Notes under the pieces: generated by a model
Told to the model about the DNA's origin: nothing
Database searches by the model: none
The model's input: only the letters and a program-made list of their open reading frames with translations
Assembly (NCBI RefSeq): GCF_011777495.1
Contig: NZ_JAATJS010000004.1
Location: forward strand, 124,001 to 188,000
Length of the DNA stretch: 64,000 nt
Reading direction: 5' to 3'
DNA from: Microvirga terricola
GTDB lineage: Bacteria > Pseudomonadota > Alphaproteobacteria > Rhizobiales > Beijerinckiaceae
Shown here: piece by piece, positions 20,813-30,661 of the stretch
Numbering within the stretch: position 1 is the first letter of the stretch
How the letters are laid out: every line of letters begins with the position of its first letter
Made by a program: the position numbers and the translations under genes

Positions 20813-21724
20813 ATGACCAGTTCTCTTCAGCCTGATCCCTCCGCCATCGGCCGCATCCCGGCTCCGCCCTTCGCCCGCTTGCCGGACCCGGAGGTGATGT
20901 TCGCGCAGCGTGCGAAAAGGCTTTTGGCGCTGGCCGAAGTGAGCGATCTGGGGGCGTATCTCAGCTTTGTCGCCGCTCTGGCGCAAGCGCAGCATGACAT
21001 TCAATCGCAATTGCCGGAGCCGTCTTTGCCCGACGAAGACGCGCTCGCCCGCGCCCGCGAATTCGCCATGCCGCCCATCGACCGCAGTGGTCTCTCCCTC
21101 GACCCCGCCGTCGCGCGTACGCTCGACCTGATGTTCGACGCAGCTGCCTCCATCGATAAGCCGAAGGAGGCCGAGGTGGCCTTGGGCGTGGTGAGGCAGG
21201 CCGGGCCGGGGACGGTCACCGCGATGATCCGCAACGTACTTTCGGAAGCCATCCCTGCCGACGCAATTGCCGAACACGCTTATGTCGCTGGCGGGCTGCA
21301 AGCGCATGTCGCGCGGCTCGCGGCGCGTTTGGATGGCGAAAAGCTCGTGCGCGTGAGCGATGGCGTGTGTCCCGCATGCGGTGGGCCGCCGGTGTCCTCG
21401 CTCATCGTGGGCTGGATGGGAGCCGAAGGCGCGCGCTATTGCTGCTGCTCGCTCTGCGGCACGTTCTGGAACGTGGTGCGCATCAAATGCGTGCTGTGTA
21501 GTTCCACGAAGGGCGTCGGATATCGCGAGATCGATGGCGGGCCGGGCACGATCAAGGCCGAGTGCTGCGACACCTGCCACGGCTACGTGAAGGTGTTCTA
21601 CCAGCAAAAAGACGTGTCGCTCGATCCCGTCGCCGACGATATCGCCAGCCTCGGGCTCGACCTTCTCCTGCGCGACAGCGAATACCGGCGCGGCAGCTTC
21701 AACCCGTTCCTGTTGGGGTTTTAG
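20813..21724 (+). CDS. fdhE: Formate dehydrogenase accessory protein FdhE
   Basis: This 303-residue cytoplasmic protein is needed for assembly of respiratory formate dehydrogenases. Its C-terminal half has the rubredoxin-like cysteine pairs CPACGG, CCCSLCGTFW, CVLCSS and CCDTCHGYVKVF. The first ATG at 20813 (MTSSLQPDPS) is preceded by an in-frame TTG. It starts about 100 bp after the gamma subunit and ends 4 bp before selA. Confidence 0.93.
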   Translation: MTSSLQPDPSAIGRIPAPPFARLPDPEVMFAQRAKRLLALAEVSDLGAYLSFVAALAQAQHDIQSQLPEPSLPDEDALARAREFAMPPIDRSGLSLDPAVARTLDLMFDAAASIDKPKEAEVALGVVRQAGPGTVTAMIRNVLSEAIPADAIAEHAYVAGGLQAHVARLAARLDGEKLVRVSDGVCPACGGPPVSSLIVGWMGAEGARYCCCSLCGTFWNVVRIKCVLCSSTKGVGYREIDGGPGTIKAECCDTCHGYVKVFYQQKDVSLDPVADDIASLGLDLLLRDSEYRRGSFNPFLLGF

Positions 21725-21728
21725 ACCC

Positions 21729-23132
21729 ATGATGCAGGTGGCGGGCTCGGCGTTTCGCGATCTCCCTTCCGTCGACCAAATGCTGCGCCAGCCCCTTATC
21801 GCGGCGCTGATCGACGATCACGGCCGCCAGGCCGTGACCGGCGCGGTGCGTGATGCGCTGGCGAACGCGCGCGATGCGCTGCGGAGCGGCGCTTCCATCC
21901 ACGTCGATACCATTATTGCCGATGTGCACGACCTCTTGGCGGATCGCCAGCGCGCCACCTTGCGGCCCGTGTTCAACCTTACCGGCACGGTGCTGCATAC
22001 CAATCTCGGACGCGCAGTTCTGGCCGAAGAGGCCATCGCCGCCGCGCTCGCCGCCATGCGTGATCCGGTCGCCCTCGAATTCGATCTCGAGACCGGCACA
22101 AGGGGGGAGCGCGACGATCACGTGCGGGACCTGATCTGCGAGCTGACCGGCGCGGAAGACGCGACCATCGTCAACAACAACGCGGCGGCGGTGCTGCTGG
22201 TGCTGAACACGCTGGCCCTCGGCAAGGAGGCCGTGGTGTCGCGCGGAGAGCTGATCGAGATCGGCGGCGCATTCCGCATGCCCGAAATCATGGAGCGGGC
22301 CGGCGCGAAGCTGAGAGAGGTCGGTACCACCAACCGCACTCACGCGCGGGATTATACCGGCGCCCTGTCCGCCGAGACGGGCCTCGTGCTCAAGGTCCAT
22401 ACGTCGAACTACCGCATCGAAGGGTTTACCGCCGAGGTCTCGGCTAGGGAGCTTGCCGCCATCGTGCACGACAAGGGTATCCATCTCGTCAACGACCTCG
22501 GCTCCGGCACCCTTGTCGATCTCTCTCACTATGGCCTCGCGAAGGAGCCCACGGTGCGCGAAGCCGTAGCGGACGGCGCCGACCTCGTCACGTTCTCCGG
22601 CGACAAGCTTTTGGGCGGCCCGCAGGCCGGGTTCATCGTGGGCCGGAAGGACCTGATTGCCGCCATCAACCGCAACCCGATGAAGCGCGCGTTACGGGTG
22701 GACAAGATCAGGCTTGCCGCCTGCGAGGCGACGCTGAAACTCTATCGTGACCCTGACCGTCTCGCCGAGCGACTGCCGACGCTGCGGCTTCTGGCACGTT
22801 CTGTGGCCGAGATCGAAGCGCAGGCGCAGCGCCTTGCGCCTCCGTTGCACCGCGCCGTCGCGGGCCATGTGACCGTCGAGATCGTGTCCTGCCAAAGCCA
22901 GATTGGCTCAGGCGCACTGCCGCTTGAAACCCTTCCGAGTGCAGGTCTCGCGCTCACGCCCCCAGGTGGCGGCAAAGCGCTTGAGGCGCTAAGCCGCGCC
23001 TTCCGCGATCTGCCCAAGCCCATCATCGGGCGCGTGGAGCGCGGCGCGTTGATCTTCGATCTGCGCAGCCTTTCCGACGAGGCGGACTTCATCTGCAACC
23101 TCGCGTCCTTCTCCGGCGGAGCCGCGGCATGA
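21729..23132 (+). CDS. selA: L-seryl-tRNA(Sec) selenium transferase SelA
   Basis: This 467-residue PLP enzyme converts seryl-tRNA(Sec) to selenocysteyl-tRNA(Sec) using selenophosphate. NLTGTVLHTNLGRA, TIVNNNAAAVLLVLNTLA and the PLP-lysine motif FSGDKLLGGPQAGFIVGRKDL are present and the length matches the family. The stop overlaps the selB start (ATGA), suggesting coupled translation. Confidence 0.97.
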   Translation: MMQVAGSAFRDLPSVDQMLRQPLIAALIDDHGRQAVTGAVRDALANARDALRSGASIHVDTIIADVHDLLADRQRATLRPVFNLTGTVLHTNLGRAVLAEEAIAAALAAMRDPVALEFDLETGTRGERDDHVRDLICELTGAEDATIVNNNAAAVLLVLNTLALGKEAVVSRGELIEIGGAFRMPEIMERAGAKLREVGTTNRTHARDYTGALSAETGLVLKVHTSNYRIEGFTAEVSARELAAIVHDKGIHLVNDLGSGTLVDLSHYGLAKEPTVREAVADGADLVTFSGDKLLGGPQAGFIVGRKDLIAAINRNPMKRALRVDKIRLAACEATLKLYRDPDRLAERLPTLRLLARSVAEIEAQAQRLAPPLHRAVAGHVTVEIVSCQSQIGSGALPLETLPSAGLALTPPGGGKALEALSRAFRDLPKPIIGRVERGALIFDLRSLSDEADFICNLASFSGGAAA

Positions 23133-25186
23133 TCGTCGGCACCGCTGGCCATATCGATCACGGAAAAACCTCTCTCGTCAAAGCGCTGACGGGCGTCGAT
23201 ACGGACCGGCTGAAGGAGGAGAAGGCGCGCGGCATCACCATCGACCTCGGCTTTGCCTACTGGCCGCTGCCGAATGGCGATGTGATCGGCTTCGTCGATG
23301 TGCCGGGGCACGAGCGCTTCGTCCACACGATGCTGGCCGGCGCGGCGGGGATCGATTTCGCGCTCCTTGTCGTCGCCGCCGACGAAGCCGTGAAGCCGCA
23401 GACCCGCGAGCATCTCGCGATCATGGATCTGCTCGGCGTGAAGCATGGGCTCGTCGCTCTCACCAAAGCGGACCGCGCCGGGAAGGAGCAGCGCGAAAAG
23501 GCGGTCGCGGAAGTCGAAGCTCTTTTGGCGGGCACAAGCCTCGAAGGCGCAAACATCATCCCGGTATCAGTCGTGACGGGCGAGGGCATCGAAGAACTGA
23601 AGGCGCGCTTGCAGGAAGCCGCGGCGAGGTTTGGTCAGAGGGAAGCGCAAGGCCTTTTCCGCCTTGCCGTGGACCGCAGCTTCACCCTCGCAGGCGCAGG
23701 CACTGTCGTAACGGGAACCGTTCTCTCGGGCGTCGCTCGCGTCGGCGATCACGTTACGATTAGCCCCTCCGGTCGTGCCGCCCGCATCCGTTCAATCCAT
23801 GCCCAGAACCTGCCTGCGCAACAGGGCAGGGCCGGGGAGCGCTGTGCGCTCAACCTCGCGGGGGAGGGCATCACGAAAGATGCCATCGCTCGCGGTGACA
23901 TGGTACTCGATCCTGTTCTGCACGCACCGACAGATCGGATCGACGCGATCCTTCGCGTCCTGCCAAGCGAAGCGCGCCCCATCGGCCAATGGTTTCCCGC
24001 GCGCTTCCATCATGCGGCGACGGAGGTCGGCGCGCGGATCGTCCTTCTCGACGACATGCCGATCCCACCTGGCGGCGACGCGATGGTGCAACTCGTTCTC
24101 GATGCACCCATCGCGGCCGCGTCTCAGGATACGTTTGTTCTGCGCGATACGTCAGCGCAGCGCACCATCGGCGGTGGAACGCTTTTGGATTTGCGAGCCC
24201 CCGCCCGGCACCGACGGGGGCCGGAACGGCGTGCACAGCTCACCGCGCTAGCGCATGCCGACCCTGTAATAGCGATGGCCGCGCTTGCCGCAGCACCGCC
24301 GCACTATGTCGACCTGACTCGCTTTGCCCGCGACCGCGCCTTTGCGCTGACGGCGGTGCGAGCGCTTGTGCAGGATCTCGGCCTTGTTTGTCTGGAGGGC
24401 TCTTCTGTCATCGCTCTCGGCGCGACGACATGGGCATCCTTTACGAATGACATCATTGCTGCGCTTGAGACATTTCATGCCCAGAATCCGGACATGCAGG
24501 GCATGGGCTTCGAGCGGTTGCGCCTGCAATCCGATCCGCGTTTCCCAGCGGACATCTTTCGTAACGCGCTCGGCATTCTGGTCGGAGAGAGAAAGCTTGT
24601 GATCGAGGGCTCATGGGTGCGCCTGCCAGGCCATGAGGTGCGTCTGAATGAGAAAGAGGAGCGGCTGTGGGCGCAGATCAGGCCGCTTCTTGGTAAGACC
24701 GAGCGTTTTCGTCCCCCCCGCGTGCGCGACATCGCCGGCATGCTCGATCAGCCGGAAGCGGACATCCGTGCGCTCTGCAAATTGAACAGTCGCTTAGGGC
24801 GTCTCGATGAGATCGCGCACGATCATTTCTTTCTGCGCGAGACGACGGCTGAGATGGTCGGCATCGTCCAGGACCTCGCGACAATCATTCCTTCGGGCCA
24901 GTTCACGGCGGCGCAGTTCCGCGACAGAGTCGAAAACGGGCGCAAAGTCGCCATCCAGATTCTGGAGTTTTTCGACCGTCACGGAGTCACGTTGCGCCGG
25001 GGCGATCTGCGGCGCCTCAACAAGTACAGGATCGATCTGTTTCGCCCCGTGGCGGCGAACGAAGCGAGCCAGGGAGGAGAAGCGTCCCCGGTGGGGCGTC
25101 CGGACTTCAAATCCGGGTGGGGCCGCGAGCCGGTCCTAGGTGGGTTCGACTCCCACTCTCTTCCGCCAGTTTCAACTGGTACGTGA
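23129..25186 (+). CDS. selB: Selenocysteine-specific elongation factor SelB, 3' end containing selC
   Basis: This GTPase brings Sec-tRNA(Sec) to UGA codons followed by a [18 protein letters not shown] is the P-loop, DVPGHE the second G motif and TKAD the third; EF-Tu-like domains II and III and four winged-helix repeats follow. Homology appears to end near KYRIDLFRP, about residue 640. The frame then continues to a TGA at 25184, giving 685 residues, but codons 649-680 are the selenocysteine tRNA gene itself. The tail is rich in Gly and Pro and looks like read-through of tRNA sequence. Whether it is made depends on how the shared transcript is processed. Confidence 0.93.
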   Translation: MIVGTAGHIDHGKTSLVKALTGVDTDRLKEEKARGITIDLGFAYWPLPNGDVIGFVDVPGHERFVHTMLAGAAGIDFALLVVAADEAVKPQTREHLAIMDLLGVKHGLVALTKADRAGKEQREKAVAEVEALLAGTSLEGANIIPVSVVTGEGIEELKARLQEAAARFGQREAQGLFRLAVDRSFTLAGAGTVVTGTVLSGVARVGDHVTISPSGRAARIRSIHAQNLPAQQGRAGERCALNLAGEGITKDAIARGDMVLDPVLHAPTDRIDAILRVLPSEARPIGQWFPARFHHAATEVGARIVLLDDMPIPPGGDAMVQLVLDAPIAAASQDTFVLRDTSAQRTIGGGTLLDLRAPARHRRGPERRAQLTALAHADPVIAMAALAAAPPHYVDLTRFARDRAFALTAVRALVQDLGLVCLEGSSVIALGATTWASFTNDIIAALETFHAQNPDMQGMGFERLRLQSDPRFPADIFRNALGILVGERKLVIEGSWVRLPGHEVRLNEKEERLWAQIRPLLGKTERFRPPRVRDIAGMLDQPEADIRALCKLNSRLGRLDEIAHDHFFLRETTAEMVGIVQDLATIIPSGQFTAAQFRDRVENGRKVAIQILEFFDRHGVTLRRGDLRRLNKYRIDLFRPVAANEASQGGEASPVGRPDFKSGWGREPVLGGFDSHSLPPVSTGT
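25073..25168 (+). tRNA. selC: Selenocysteine tRNA, anticodon TCA, nested in selB
   Basis: The 96-nt gene folds as a bacterial tRNA(Sec). An 8-bp acceptor stem pairs GGAGGAGA (25073-25080) with TCTCTTCC (25157-25164), one G-U pair included, and joins directly to a 5-bp T stem (GTGGG/CCCAC), the 8+5 arrangement of Sec tRNAs. The anticodon stem CCGGA/TCCGG encloses CTTCAAA with anticodon TCA at 25107-25109. A long variable arm follows (25117-25139). The discriminator G and CCA are encoded. It lies wholly within the selB reading frame on the same strand. Confidence 0.96.
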
Positions 25187-25198
25187 CGAGGTGTTGTT

Positions 25199-26245
25199 TT
25201 ACTGAACCTCCACTACCGACGCGCCACTCTCCACCGCCCCGATGATTTGCGCCGCCGGATACCCCTCATCGCGGATCGATTGCAGAATGTCGTTGGCCCG
25301 TTCTGGCGCGCACGAGACAAGGAGGCCGCCCGATGTCTGGGGATCGGTCAGGAGGTTCTTCTTCCACAACGCGAGGTCGTCCGGCAGGCGAATGCTGTCC
25401 GCATGGCTCGTCCAGTTGCGGTTCGACGCGCCGGTCACGAAGCCGCTCTCCGCCAACGCCCGCGCATCGTGCAGGAGCGGCAGAGCATCGAACGCAAACC
25501 GCAGCGTCAGGCCGGAACCTCGCGCCATTTCCAATCCGTGCCCAAGAATTCCGAAGCCCGTCACATCGGTGATCGCGTGCACGTCGCTGTCGCGGGCGAG
25601 CGACATGCCGACTTTGTTGAGAAGGGTCACGGACGCAATCATCTCGTCATAGGCGCCCTTCGACAAAGCATCCTTCTTGAACGCAGCCGAATAGATGCCG
25701 ACCCCGAGCGCTTTCGTGAGGATCAGCGCATCGCCCGCCCGCGCGCCGCTGTTGCGCTTGATCTCATCGGGGTGGCCGGTGCCGATGACCACCAGCCCAT
25801 AGACCGGCTCGGGACAATCGATAGAGTGCCCGCCAGCAACCGGAATGCCGGCTTCCCCGCAGATCGAAGCACCACCTTTAAGGATCTCGCGCACGACTTC
25901 CGGCGCGATCTTGCCCAAGGGCATTCCGAGGATCGCCAGCGCCATGATCGGGCGTCCGCCCATGGCGTACACATCCGAAATCGCGTTGGTTGCAGCGATG
26001 CGCCCGAAGTCGCACGGGTCGTCCACCATCGGCATGAAGAAATCGGTTGTCGCGATGATGCAGGTGCTTTGGTCGAGCTGCCAGACCGCCGCGTCATCCG
26101 CGGTTTCGGTGCCTACCAACAACTCGCGATAGGGGGTGACGGCGGATGGTTCGGACAGCAATTGCTGCAGCACCGAAGGCGCGAGCTTGCACCCGCAACC
26201 GCCGCCATGGGCGAGGTGAGTGAGCCGGAACCGTTCCATATCCAT
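25199..26245 (-). CDS. selD: Selenophosphate synthetase SelD
   Basis: This 348-residue enzyme makes selenophosphate from selenide and ATP for SelA. The catalytic loop HGGGCGCKL has cysteine, not Sec, at the active position, with the essential lysine. [13 protein letters not shown] and [10 protein letters not shown] are typical metal and ATP sites. It converges on selB/selC with 12 bp between the stops. With selA, selB and selC it completes the Sec pathway in this window. Confidence 0.96.
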   Translation of the reverse strand: MDMERFRLTHLAHGGGCGCKLAPSVLQQLLSEPSAVTPYRELLVGTETADDAAVWQLDQSTCIIATTDFFMPMVDDPCDFGRIAATNAISDVYAMGGRPIMALAILGMPLGKIAPEVVREILKGGASICGEAGIPVAGGHSIDCPEPVYGLVVIGTGHPDEIKRNSGARAGDALILTKALGVGIYSAAFKKDALSKGAYDEMIASVTLLNKVGMSLARDSDVHAITDVTGFGILGHGLEMARGSGLTLRFAFDALPLLHDARALAESGFVTGASNRNWTSHADSIRLPDDLALWKKNLLTDPQTSGGLLVSCAPERANDILQSIRDEGYPAAQIIGAVESGASVVEVQ

Positions 26246-26272
26246 TCGATATCCTCCGCGCTGCCGAAACAG

Positions 26273-27739
26273 CTATTGCGGGACAACGGGTGGGATATAG
26301 GGCAGCGTTCGGGCGAAGAACCAGAGCAGGAACAAGACTAGAGGCAGGTGGACAATGAGCTGCAGGAAGGTGAAGCCGACCACGTCCCGGGCCCTGATGC
26401 CTAAAACGCCCAGCAGCGGCAGCATCCAGAACGGATTGATGAGATTGGGCAGGGCCTCCGCTGCGTTATAAACCTGCACCGCCCAGCCCAGGTGCACCTT
26501 CAACTCGTTGGCCGCCTGCATGACATACGGGGCCTCGAGTAGCCATTTGCCGCCACCCGAGGGAATGAAGAACCCGAGCACCGCTGAGTAGATCCCCATG
26601 GCGAGTGGGAAGGTGCCGTGGGTGTTGAAGCTCACGAAAAGATTCGCGATCTGGTCGGAGACCGTCACGCCACTGGCGTTCTTAGCCGTCGTGAGAATGG
26701 TGGCGATTGCGCCGTAGAAAGGAAATTGGATCAGCACGCCTGCGGTCGCCGGCACAGCGTTAGCCACGGCCTTCAGGAATTGCTTGGGCCGCCAGTGCAG
26801 GAGTAGGCCCAGCATCAGGAAGAGGAAGTTATAGGTGTTCAGGTTCGAGATCGCGATGATCGCACTCTGGCGCGCAAACTCCTGAATGAGCCAGCCAATC
26901 GCCAAGGCAGCCAGCAGGACGGTCAGCAGCGGCCAATGTTCCAGCCATTCGCCCGGTTGCTCTGGAGCGGGCAGGGGCTCTTCCTTCACCGTCACATCGA
27001 CGCCCATCTCCTCGGCCGTGACAGCGCTCTTGTCGGAGGGGGCGGACATGAGCGCGATGATGATGGAGACGACGATGAGCATGAGTGCGACGACCATCGA
27101 CTGCCAGAGAAAGATCGTCTCAGTGAAGGGAATGACGCCGGTGATGGGCAGCAGCGCCTTCGGCAGACTGCCGGCATTGGCCTGCAACTGCGCGGCGGAC
27201 GAACTCAACCCCAAGGCCCAGGTCGCGCCGAGCCCGAGATAGGCTGCCGCTCCCGCCGCGCGATAATCCATGCGGATATCGCTTCGCTCGGCCAAAGCGC
27301 GAACTAAGAGCCCGCCGAAGATGAGGCTCAGACCCCAGTTGAAGAGAGAGGCGATCATGCTCACGCCGGCGACGAAGCCCACCGCACCGCGACCGGTTGC
27401 CGGAATCCTTGCAAGGCGACGGATGAGCCGCTGCGCCGGCGGCGAACTCGCGACGACGTAGCCGCCGACAGCAACGAAGACCATCTGCATAGTGAAGGTG
27501 ATCAGGCTCCAGAAACCATCACCGAAGGCCTTCGTGACTGCCTGAACAGGAGCGCCATTGAGAAAAGCAGCCCCGGCGACAACCACGACAGCAATCGCGA
27601 CGAAGACGAAGGCGTCGGGAAACCAGCGTTCGGCCCAAGCTGTGAACCGGATCGCGAGACGGGCAAGGGCGCCCTCAGAGGCGGATGATCCGCCACCATC
27701 GTTGTCGTGAGAGCCTGGTCCGACCTTGTCCGCTTTCAT
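26273..27739 (-). CDS. Short-chain fatty acid transporter (AtoE family)
   Basis: This 488-residue protein has about a dozen hydrophobic segments (for example LLAALAIGWLIQEFA, MLPLLGVLGIRARDVVGF, LIVHLPLVLFLLWFFA) and motifs of the short-chain fatty acid uptake family (GDGFWSLITFTMQMVFV, NLINPFWMLPLLGVLGI, FIPSGGGKWLLEAPYVM). Such proteins import butyrate, acetoacetate and similar acids. The ATG at 27739 (MKADKVGPGS) was preferred; the longer frame upstream is not hydrophobic or homologous. It is 27 bp from selD on the same strand but unrelated in function. Confidence 0.88.
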   Translation of the reverse strand: MKADKVGPGSHDNDGGGSSASEGALARLAIRFTAWAERWFPDAFVFVAIAVVVVAGAAFLNGAPVQAVTKAFGDGFWSLITFTMQMVFVAVGGYVVASSPPAQRLIRRLARIPATGRGAVGFVAGVSMIASLFNWGLSLIFGGLLVRALAERSDIRMDYRAAGAAAYLGLGATWALGLSSSAAQLQANAGSLPKALLPITGVIPFTETIFLWQSMVVALMLIVVSIIIALMSAPSDKSAVTAEEMGVDVTVKEEPLPAPEQPGEWLEHWPLLTVLLAALAIGWLIQEFARQSAIIAISNLNTYNFLFLMLGLLLHWRPKQFLKAVANAVPATAGVLIQFPFYGAIATILTTAKNASGVTVSDQIANLFVSFNTHGTFPLAMGIYSAVLGFFIPSGGGKWLLEAPYVMQAANELKVHLGWAVQVYNAAEALPNLINPFWMLPLLGVLGIRARDVVGFTFLQLIVHLPLVLFLLWFFARTLPYIPPVVPQ

Positions 27740-27864
27740 GGCCTTCGCCCCTGAAACGAGTTTCAGCCTGATCCGAATTTTTGCATACGACCGCGTGAGC
27801 CGATGGGAATCTCCGATCAGCGCGTGGAACATCATACACCACACGACGAGCCGGAGACATGAAA

Positions 27865-29184
27865 TCAACATGAGCGGCGAAAGTAGCGGTCCTTCTCAGC
27901 CCGATGCTGCGACTGAGCTTGCGCGGAGAAGGGGCTCTCCGAAATGACGCGGGTCAAGCTTGCCGTCGCCGGGAAGAGCGGGATCAAGCAGGCCTGAAGG
28001 GCGTGGTAGATGTCCGGCTTGCCCTGGAACAGTGCCTCGGCGGGGCGAAGATCGTCCGACAGCTCGGCGTGCCAGCCGCCATTGTCATGGTCGATCAGGC
28101 GGTGCGCAGCGAAGCCCCACAAGTGGCGGTACCACGCCTCATGGAAGTCGCTTGGGCTATGCTTGCACAGGAAGGACGCCGCACCAATCGCTTCGGCGCA
28201 CGGCCACCAGAGCTTGTGGCGCTGTACGGGCCGGTTGTCCCAATCGAGCGTGTAGAAGAACCCGCCCTTGTCCGCGTCCCATCCCAGAGCGACCGATTGC
28301 GCGAAGAGCGACTGCGCCGCCTCGGGCATCCAGCCGTGCGTCATCCCGCCGAGCGACCACAATTGCAGCAGCAGCCGCGCCCATTCGAGCCAATGCCCCG
28401 GCGTGGTGCCATAGGGCCGGAACATGTCGTGGCCGCGATAGTCCTTGTCGAGCGACCAATCCGCGTGGAAATGTTCCGCCACGCGATAATCCAGCCCGGC
28501 GGCGTGACGGCCGATGATGAGCGCAGCGATGCGCTCGGCCTTGTCGAGATAGGCCTTGTCGCCGGTCGCCTCGAACGCGGCCATCAGCGCTTCCGTCAGG
28601 TGCATGTTGGAATTCTGGCCGCGATACTGGCTGATCGGCGACCAATCCTGCGCGAATTCTTCCGTGACGGCGCCGGGACCGTCCTCCCAGAAGCGGCGCT
28701 CAAGAATGTCGCTCACATCTTCAAGGAGACGGTCCGCCAGCGGATGACCGACGATCTTGGCGCTGGAGGCTGCCAGCAGCACAAAGGCGTGGCCATAAGC
28801 TTGCTTAGTGTCGTCACGCGGCCCGTCATTGTCCAACGACCAGACATAACCGCCGTGCTTCGCATCCCGATGGTGGTTCCAGAGATACTCCATCCCGTGG
28901 TCGACCATCACGTCGCCGCCCGGGCGACCCAACAGGATGCCGATGGCGAAGCAATGCACCATGCGGGTTGTGGAGTGAATCTGCCGAACGGGATTGTCAG
29001 GAGAAAGGGCGCGTCCGGCGCGGTCGAGATCGAAAAAGCCTCCCGCCGGATTGATGCTTCGAAATTGGAAAAAGTCGAACAGGCTCCCGGCCTGGTCTTC
29101 AAGCCAGCGACGGTGCATGGGCCGATGACGCCAGGGCGAACCGAGTGCGCAAAGGTTGGGGTTCGCGTAGTGCATCGTTGACAT
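27865..29184 (-). CDS. AGE-family sugar isomerase/epimerase
   Basis: This 439-residue protein is an (alpha/alpha)6 barrel of the N-acylglucosamine 2-epimerase family, which includes mannose isomerases and cellobiose epimerases. RMVHCFAIGILLG, DDTKQAYGHAFVLLAAS, NSNMHLTEALMAAFEATGD and RPYGTTPGHWLEWARLLLQLW contain the usual catalytic histidines. It begins 8 bp after the stop of the PfkB kinase. That pairing suggests mannose to fructose isomerisation followed by phosphorylation, but substrate is inferred from neighbours. I use ATG 29184 (MSTMHYANP). Confidence 0.85.
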   Translation of the reverse strand: MSTMHYANPNLCALGSPWRHRPMHRRWLEDQAGSLFDFFQFRSINPAGGFFDLDRAGRALSPDNPVRQIHSTTRMVHCFAIGILLGRPGGDVMVDHGMEYLWNHHRDAKHGGYVWSLDNDGPRDDTKQAYGHAFVLLAASSAKIVGHPLADRLLEDVSDILERRFWEDGPGAVTEEFAQDWSPISQYRGQNSNMHLTEALMAAFEATGDKAYLDKAERIAALIIGRHAAGLDYRVAEHFHADWSLDKDYRGHDMFRPYGTTPGHWLEWARLLLQLWSLGGMTHGWMPEAAQSLFAQSVALGWDADKGGFFYTLDWDNRPVQRHKLWWPCAEAIGAASFLCKHSPSDFHEAWYRHLWGFAAHRLIDHDNGGWHAELSDDLRPAEALFQGKPDIYHALQACLIPLFPATASLTRVISESPFSAQAQSQHRAEKDRYFRRSC

Positions 29185-29192
29185 TCCAAAGC

Positions 29193-30170
29193 TTAGCGTG
29201 ACGCCCGCATGCAGACCTGCGGCGATCCGGTGACCATGAAATCGACCACCTCGTTCCATACCGGCGGATTGGCCCCGCGCCGCGTGCAGACGATGGCCGC
29301 CGCAGCCGCTGCAAAGTCGAGGGCCGCCGTGACTTGATCCGGCTTCAATTGCTCGATGCCATTAGGCGAAAGCATCCCATTTGCATCGAGCCACGCGAGA
29401 AATGCGGCATGGAAGGTATCTCCCGCTCCAACCGTATCGACCACGTTCACCTGCGGGGCAGGGCGCTCGATGATGGTGTTTCCGAACACGGCCATCGGAC
29501 CATCAGCCCCCCGCGTCACGATGACAATCTTGGCGCCGCGAGCGAGCCAGTCTCGTGCAACGGAGACGGGATCGTGGGAGGTATAGAGCAGCTCGATATC
29601 CTCGTCGCTGGCCTTGACGATCGAAGCATAGGAGAGCAGCCGCTCGAAGCGATCCCGGAAAGCCGCTACATCGCCAACGACGCGCGGCCGTACATTGGGA
29701 TCGAGCGAAATCACCCGCGACCCGGCCTCCCGCCGCAGTAAGGTCTCGATGGCGGTGGCGATAGGTTCAACGCCGAGCGCGTATGACCCCGCGGAGATTG
29801 CTGACACCTCCTCGGGCAAATGCGGGGGGAGGGCATCTGCTGTCAGGGCGCGGTCCGCGCAGTTCTCCGCGTAGAACGAGTATTGCGGCTCGCCGGTCGC
29901 GCTCGTTGCGACGACGCTCAGTGTCGTGCGGTTCGAGCAGCGCCGCACATAGCTGGGACACACCCCAGCCTCTACAAGCTTGCTCGCAAGAAGGCTCCCA
30001 AAAGTGTCGTTTGACAGCGTCGAAAGAAAGCCGGTAGCGCGACCAAGGCGACTCAGTCCGAGGGCGACGTTGAAGGGCGAGCCGCCCGCAACGACCTCTG
30101 AAGGAAGGCCTGCGGGCGATGCTGCCCCTACAAACAAATCAATCAGGGCTTCGCCACAGACAAGGATCAT
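29193..30170 (-). CDS. PfkB-family sugar kinase, probable fructokinase
   Basis: This 325-residue ribokinase-family enzyme starts MILVCGEALIDLF, has the substrate-binding GGSPFNVALGLSRLG and the C-terminal PfkB signature VVDTVGAGDTFHAAFLAWL with the catalytic Asp. Fructokinases have this overall form; other sugars are possible. It is transcribed with the AGE isomerase gene. The start at 30170 was chosen because the frame upstream has no kinase sequence. Confidence 0.88.
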   Translation of the reverse strand: MILVCGEALIDLFVGAASPAGLPSEVVAGGSPFNVALGLSRLGRATGFLSTLSNDTFGSLLASKLVEAGVCPSYVRRCSNRTTLSVVATSATGEPQYSFYAENCADRALTADALPPHLPEEVSAISAGSYALGVEPIATAIETLLRREAGSRVISLDPNVRPRVVGDVAAFRDRFERLLSYASIVKASDEDIELLYTSHDPVSVARDWLARGAKIVIVTRGADGPMAVFGNTIIERPAPQVNVVDTVGAGDTFHAAFLAWLDANGMLSPNGIEQLKPDQVTAALDFAAAAAAIVCTRRGANPPVWNEVVDFMVTGSPQVCMRASR

Positions 30171-30661
30171 GGAACGCCTCGCGAAGACAGGGCGAGAGAG
30201 CCCCAGACCCGTCAGACAGCCTCGGCTCGAGCTGAATCTGCCTCGTCGAACAGGTCGATGCCCTCCGCATCGATGCGGAATTGCTATCACGGAATTACGG
30301 CCTGCCAAAACGTTCCGGCAAGAAGGCGCTCCAGTATCTGCCGAACGGCGCGCCGATCTCAACAACCTGACCTATGCCCAGCCGATCGAGTGGGGCAAGG
30401 TCATGCGTCAGGCGATGAGGTCGCCAAAGACCGGCCTCCCTCGGTCATGACAAAATTCGCATAAGATATATTATGGAACTAAAACATACGAGAATCTTGC
30501 CGGGAATCGGCTCTTTGCCCATCCAGGATTGATGTCGGCATTTTAGAATGGTGCCCGGCTCCAAGCCCTCAGACCAAGACCGCAGACTAAGAAAGCGCTT
30601 CAAAAATTTTGTCTATAATTCTATAAAATATGGCTTATTGCGAATTCATGCTCCCAGGGAC
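30171..30661. other. Intergenic region with a possible coding relic and AT-rich part
   Basis: This 491-bp gap separates the sugar kinase gene from the hydrolase below. At about 30247-30372 one plus-strand frame reads protein-like sequence with no start codon (LVEQVDALRIDAELL, then GLPKRSGKKALQYLP) and ends in a stop; another frame continues with TYAQPIEWGKVMRQAM to about 30450. This may be a frameshifted remnant, which I cannot assign to a family. From 30450 to 30660 the base composition is clearly AT-richer than the neighbours. Confidence 0.35.
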
